Shown here one piece after another: positions 5,408 through 7,345 of a stretch of DNA of 7,345 nucleotides. Source of the stretch: Bacteroidota bacterium (lineage in GTDB: Bacteria > Bacteroidota > Ignavibacteria > Ignavibacteriales > Ignavibacteriaceae); contig JAUZPC010000132.1 in assembly GCA_030706105.1 (NCBI GenBank), positions 1-7,345 of the forward strand. The letters run 5' to 3'. The position numbers and the translations under genes were made by a program. The notes under the pieces were generated by a model. It saw nothing but the letters and a program-made list of their open reading frames with translations. It did no database searches and was not told the DNA's origin. How positions within the stretch are numbered: position 1 is the stretch's first letter; every line of letters begins with the position of its first letter.

Positions 5408-6955
5408 ATGGAAAATATCTCATTGCTTACATATACTCTGTTTCTCCCTTTATTAGGCGCTATTCTAATTTTATTTATTAATAAAAGAAAAGAAAATGCT
5501 ATCAGGTTATCCGGATTAGTAATATCCATATTAACATTTATAGTTTCATTATTTGTATTCTTTAATTTTAACCCTTCCGCTGATAATTTTCAGATGGTAC
5601 AAAAAGTCGGATGGATAAAGAATCTTAATATCAGTTATCAGGTTGGTATAGACGGGTTCTCATTGTTGTTACTAATGCTTACTACTTTTTTAACTCCGAT
5701 AACTTTACTTTCTGCCCGGAATAGCATAAACAAGCAGGTTAAAGAATTTACTTTTTTTATGCTGATTCTTGAAGTCGGGATGATAGGCGTTTTTATATCA
5801 TTAGATCTTTTCTTGTTCTATATTTTTTGGGAAGCGATGCTTATCCCGATGTATTTTATTATCGGCATTTGGGGGGGCGACAGGAGAATTTATGCTGCAG
5901 TAAAATTCTTTTTATTTACTATGTTCGGCAGTTTGTTAATGCTGGTTGCAATTGTCTGGCTGGCTATTTATGCAGGGCAGTATTTAGGCGGTTTTTCTAC
6001 TGATTTGCTTGCGTTATATAAAGTAGCCCCAAGCATAGCTTCAAACGTACAGAATTATTTGTTCTGGGCTTTCTGTTTAAGCTTTGCAATTAAAGTCCCT
6101 ATTTTCCCTTTGCATACCTGGCTGCCTGATGCACACGTGCAGGCTCCCACGGCAGGCTCAGTAATACTTGCCGGGGTTTTACTTAAAATGGGAACTTATG
6201 GGCTTGTCAGGTTTTGTTTGCCGTTGTTTCCTTCGGCTTCAATTCAATTTGCCCCGATATTATCCATTTTGGCAATTATAGGCATTATATATGGCGCACT
6301 TGTGTCTATGGTTCAAACAGATATGAAAAAACTTGTTGCATATTCTTCTGTTTCCCACCTGGGGTTTGTGGTACTGGGTATTTTTGCTTTTACGCAGGAG
6401 TCCATGCAGGGTGCAATTATTCAAATGATAAACCACGTGCTTTCAACCGGGGCTTTGTTCCTTATTGTCGGTATTATTTACGAAAGAACTCACACCAGGG
6501 AAATCTCGGAATATGGCGGTATTGCTAAAATTGTTCCTCTGTTTTCTATTGCCTTTATGATTGCTTCACTTTCTTCCATGGGATTACCGGGTCTTAACGG
6601 CTTTATAGGTGAATTCCTGATATTATTAGGCGTTTTCAAATCAAACGTTCTGAATAATTGGATGTATGCCATATTTGCCGCTACTGGAGTTATTCTATCT
6701 GCTGTATATCTTTTATGGCTATACCAGAGGGTAGTATTTGGTGAAGTAAAAAATGAAAAGCTATATAAATTGACCGATTTAAGTGCAAGAGAAATGTTTG
6801 TTCTGATTCCGGTTTTTGTTTTTATCTTTTGGATAGGTATATATCCGAATACGTTTTTAAATATATCAAAAACATTTTCTGCCAGAATAGTTAATCAGGT
6901 AACTACTGACAATGCGGCTAAGATTAAATTATCAGAGAATATTAAGGATAAGTAG
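5408..6955 (+). CDS. nuoM: NADH-quinone oxidoreductase subunit M
   Basis: NuoM is the middle antiporter-like proton-pumping subunit of complex I, homologous to MrpD, in the cytoplasmic membrane. The 515 residues agree with the family (E. coli 509) and give about 14 membrane helices. The proton-path residues are all present: E142 in FWEAMLIPMYFIIG, K229 in FAIKVPIFPLHTWLPDAH, K260 in ILAGVLLKMGTYG, the QTDMKK loop (303-308), H317, H343 in INHVLSTGALF, and E402 in GLNGFIGEFLILLG. These match E144, K234, K265 and E407 of E. coli. The ATG lies 1 nt after the nuoL stop, so translational coupling is likely. The C-terminal 25 residues are hydrophilic and lineage-variable. It appears intact. Confidence 0.98.
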   Translation: MENISLLTYTLFLPLLGAILILFINKRKENAIRLSGLVISILTFIVSLFVFFNFNPSADNFQMVQKVGWIKNLNISYQVGIDGFSLLLLMLTTFLTPITLLSARNSINKQVKEFTFFMLILEVGMIGVFISLDLFLFYIFWEAMLIPMYFIIGIWGGDRRIYAAVKFFLFTMFGSLLMLVAIVWLAIYAGQYLGGFSTDLLALYKVAPSIASNVQNYLFWAFCLSFAIKVPIFPLHTWLPDAHVQAPTAGSVILAGVLLKMGTYGLVRFCLPLFPSASIQFAPILSILAIIGIIYGALVSMVQTDMKKLVAYSSVSHLGFVVLGIFAFTQESMQGAIIQMINHVLSTGALFLIVGIIYERTHTREISEYGGIAKIVPLFSIAFMIASLSSMGLPGLNGFIGEFLILLGVFKSNVLNNWMYAIFAATGVILSAVYLLWLYQRVVFGEVKNEKLYKLTDLSAREMFVLIPVFVFIFWIGIYPNTFLNISKTFSARIVNQVTTDNAAKIKLSENIKDK

Positions 6956-6964
6956 TTTTTATTT

Positions 6965-7345
6965 ATGAGTATCAATAATTTCCAAGAATTTTACAACCTA
7001 ATTCCAATAATGCTTATTGGTTTAACCATTATAGCTTCTGTTGTTATTGAACTTTATTTCAAAAACAGTAAAGAAATCTTGCCGTGGTTTTCCATTCTTG
7101 CGTTTGTTGCCTCCGGAGCCCATGCAATAGCCAACGTGTATGCAAAACAATATCTTTTTGGGGGAATGATTGAAGTAGGCGGTATTGTAAATATCTTCTT
7201 CTTTATTTTTACTTTTGGCGCTGCACTGCTTACTTTGCTTTCAATTGATTATATTAAAAAATATGGTACATATTTCGGGGAGTATTATATTCTTCTTCAG
7301 TCTTCCGTACTGGGAATGATGTTAATGGCTTGTGCTAAAGATTTG
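6965..7345 (+). CDS. nuoN: NADH-quinone oxidoreductase subunit N (5' part, cut by window edge)
   Basis: The first 127 codons of a membrane protein run off the right edge. The position directly after nuoM and the start MSINNFQEFYNLIPIMLIGL, with helices at about 12-30, 40-58 and 72-92, identify it as NuoN, the proximal antiporter-like subunit of complex I (MrpD-like). LLSIDYIKKYG.YFGEYYILLQSSVLGMMLMACAKDL (about 90-127) matches the family pattern of S.dY......GEyy.L...s..Gm..m....dl. The Glu at about position 109 (GEYY) belongs to that pattern, and the helix carrying the catalytic Glu lies just past the edge. The nuoM TAG is in the same frame 9 nt upstream, which fixes the ATG. A complete NuoN is usually about 450-500 residues, so roughly three quarters is missing. 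Confidence 0.93.
   Translation, partial: MSINNFQEFYNLIPIMLIGLTIIASVVIELYFKNSKEILPWFSILAFVASGAHAIANVYAKQYLFGGMIEVGGIVNIFFFIFTFGAALLTLLSIDYIKKYGTYFGEYYILLQSSVLGMMLMACAKDL

Noticed and set aside
6214..6528. Plus-strand 104-codon frame in another phase within nuoM
   Set aside because: It overlaps conserved NuoM residues in the correct frame. Its Cys/Tyr-rich composition is typical of a shifted reading of membrane-protein codons.
6490..6672. Minus-strand 60-codon open frame in nuoM
   Set aside because: It is antisense to the conserved GLPGLNGFIGEF region and has no family resemblance.

Overview
The window is AT-rich bacterial chromosome. It holds two tRNA genes on the minus strand, an asparaginyl-tRNA synthetase gene (asnS), and the membrane-arm half of respiratory complex I (nuoJ, nuoK, nuoL, nuoM and the start of nuoN), all on the plus strand. 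Several signs point to the Bacteroidota/Ignavibacteriota/Chlorobiota group. The six start codons from asnS to nuoN have A/T-rich leaders with no Shine-Dalgarno motif. Bacteroidota-style TAnnTTTG boxes lie upstream of the tRNA pair and of asnS. The compact 431-residue AsnRS and the Nuo sequences look like those of that group. This placement is inference from memory of these families, not a database result.

Layout: Positions 1-371 hold no secure gene. There is a possible 3' end of an upstream reading frame (3-131), then a GC-rich patch with a GGCC-rich hairpin. Positions 372-635 encode an unrecognised, charged 87-residue protein. Positions 752-998 are a minus-strand tRNA unit read right to left: promoter, tRNA-Ala(GGC), tRNA-Arg(ACG), intrinsic terminator. 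Directly upstream of that unit (999-1053) is a decayed second copy of the 5' half of tRNA-Ala, in which the 3' side of the D arm has been replaced by a 16-bp palindrome. Positions 1054-1268 are the spacer between the divergent tRNA unit and asnS. From 1269 to the right edge the plus strand is densely coding: asnS, then nuoJ-K-L-M-N with gaps of 45, 3, 34, 1 and 9 nt.

Function: asnS charges tRNA-Asn for translation. NuoJ and NuoK form part of the central proton path of complex I. NuoL, NuoM and NuoN are its three antiporter-like pump subunits. All expected charged residues of the proton path are present in K, L and M, so the complex looks functional. The peripheral-arm and quinone-site genes (nuoA-I) are not directly upstream of nuoJ, so the nuo genes appear to be split over two loci.

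I found no convincing new multi-gene system here. The most unusual item is the palindrome-interrupted tRNA-Ala relic next to the intact tRNA-Ala gene. The split nuo cluster behind asnS and the orphan small protein come next.
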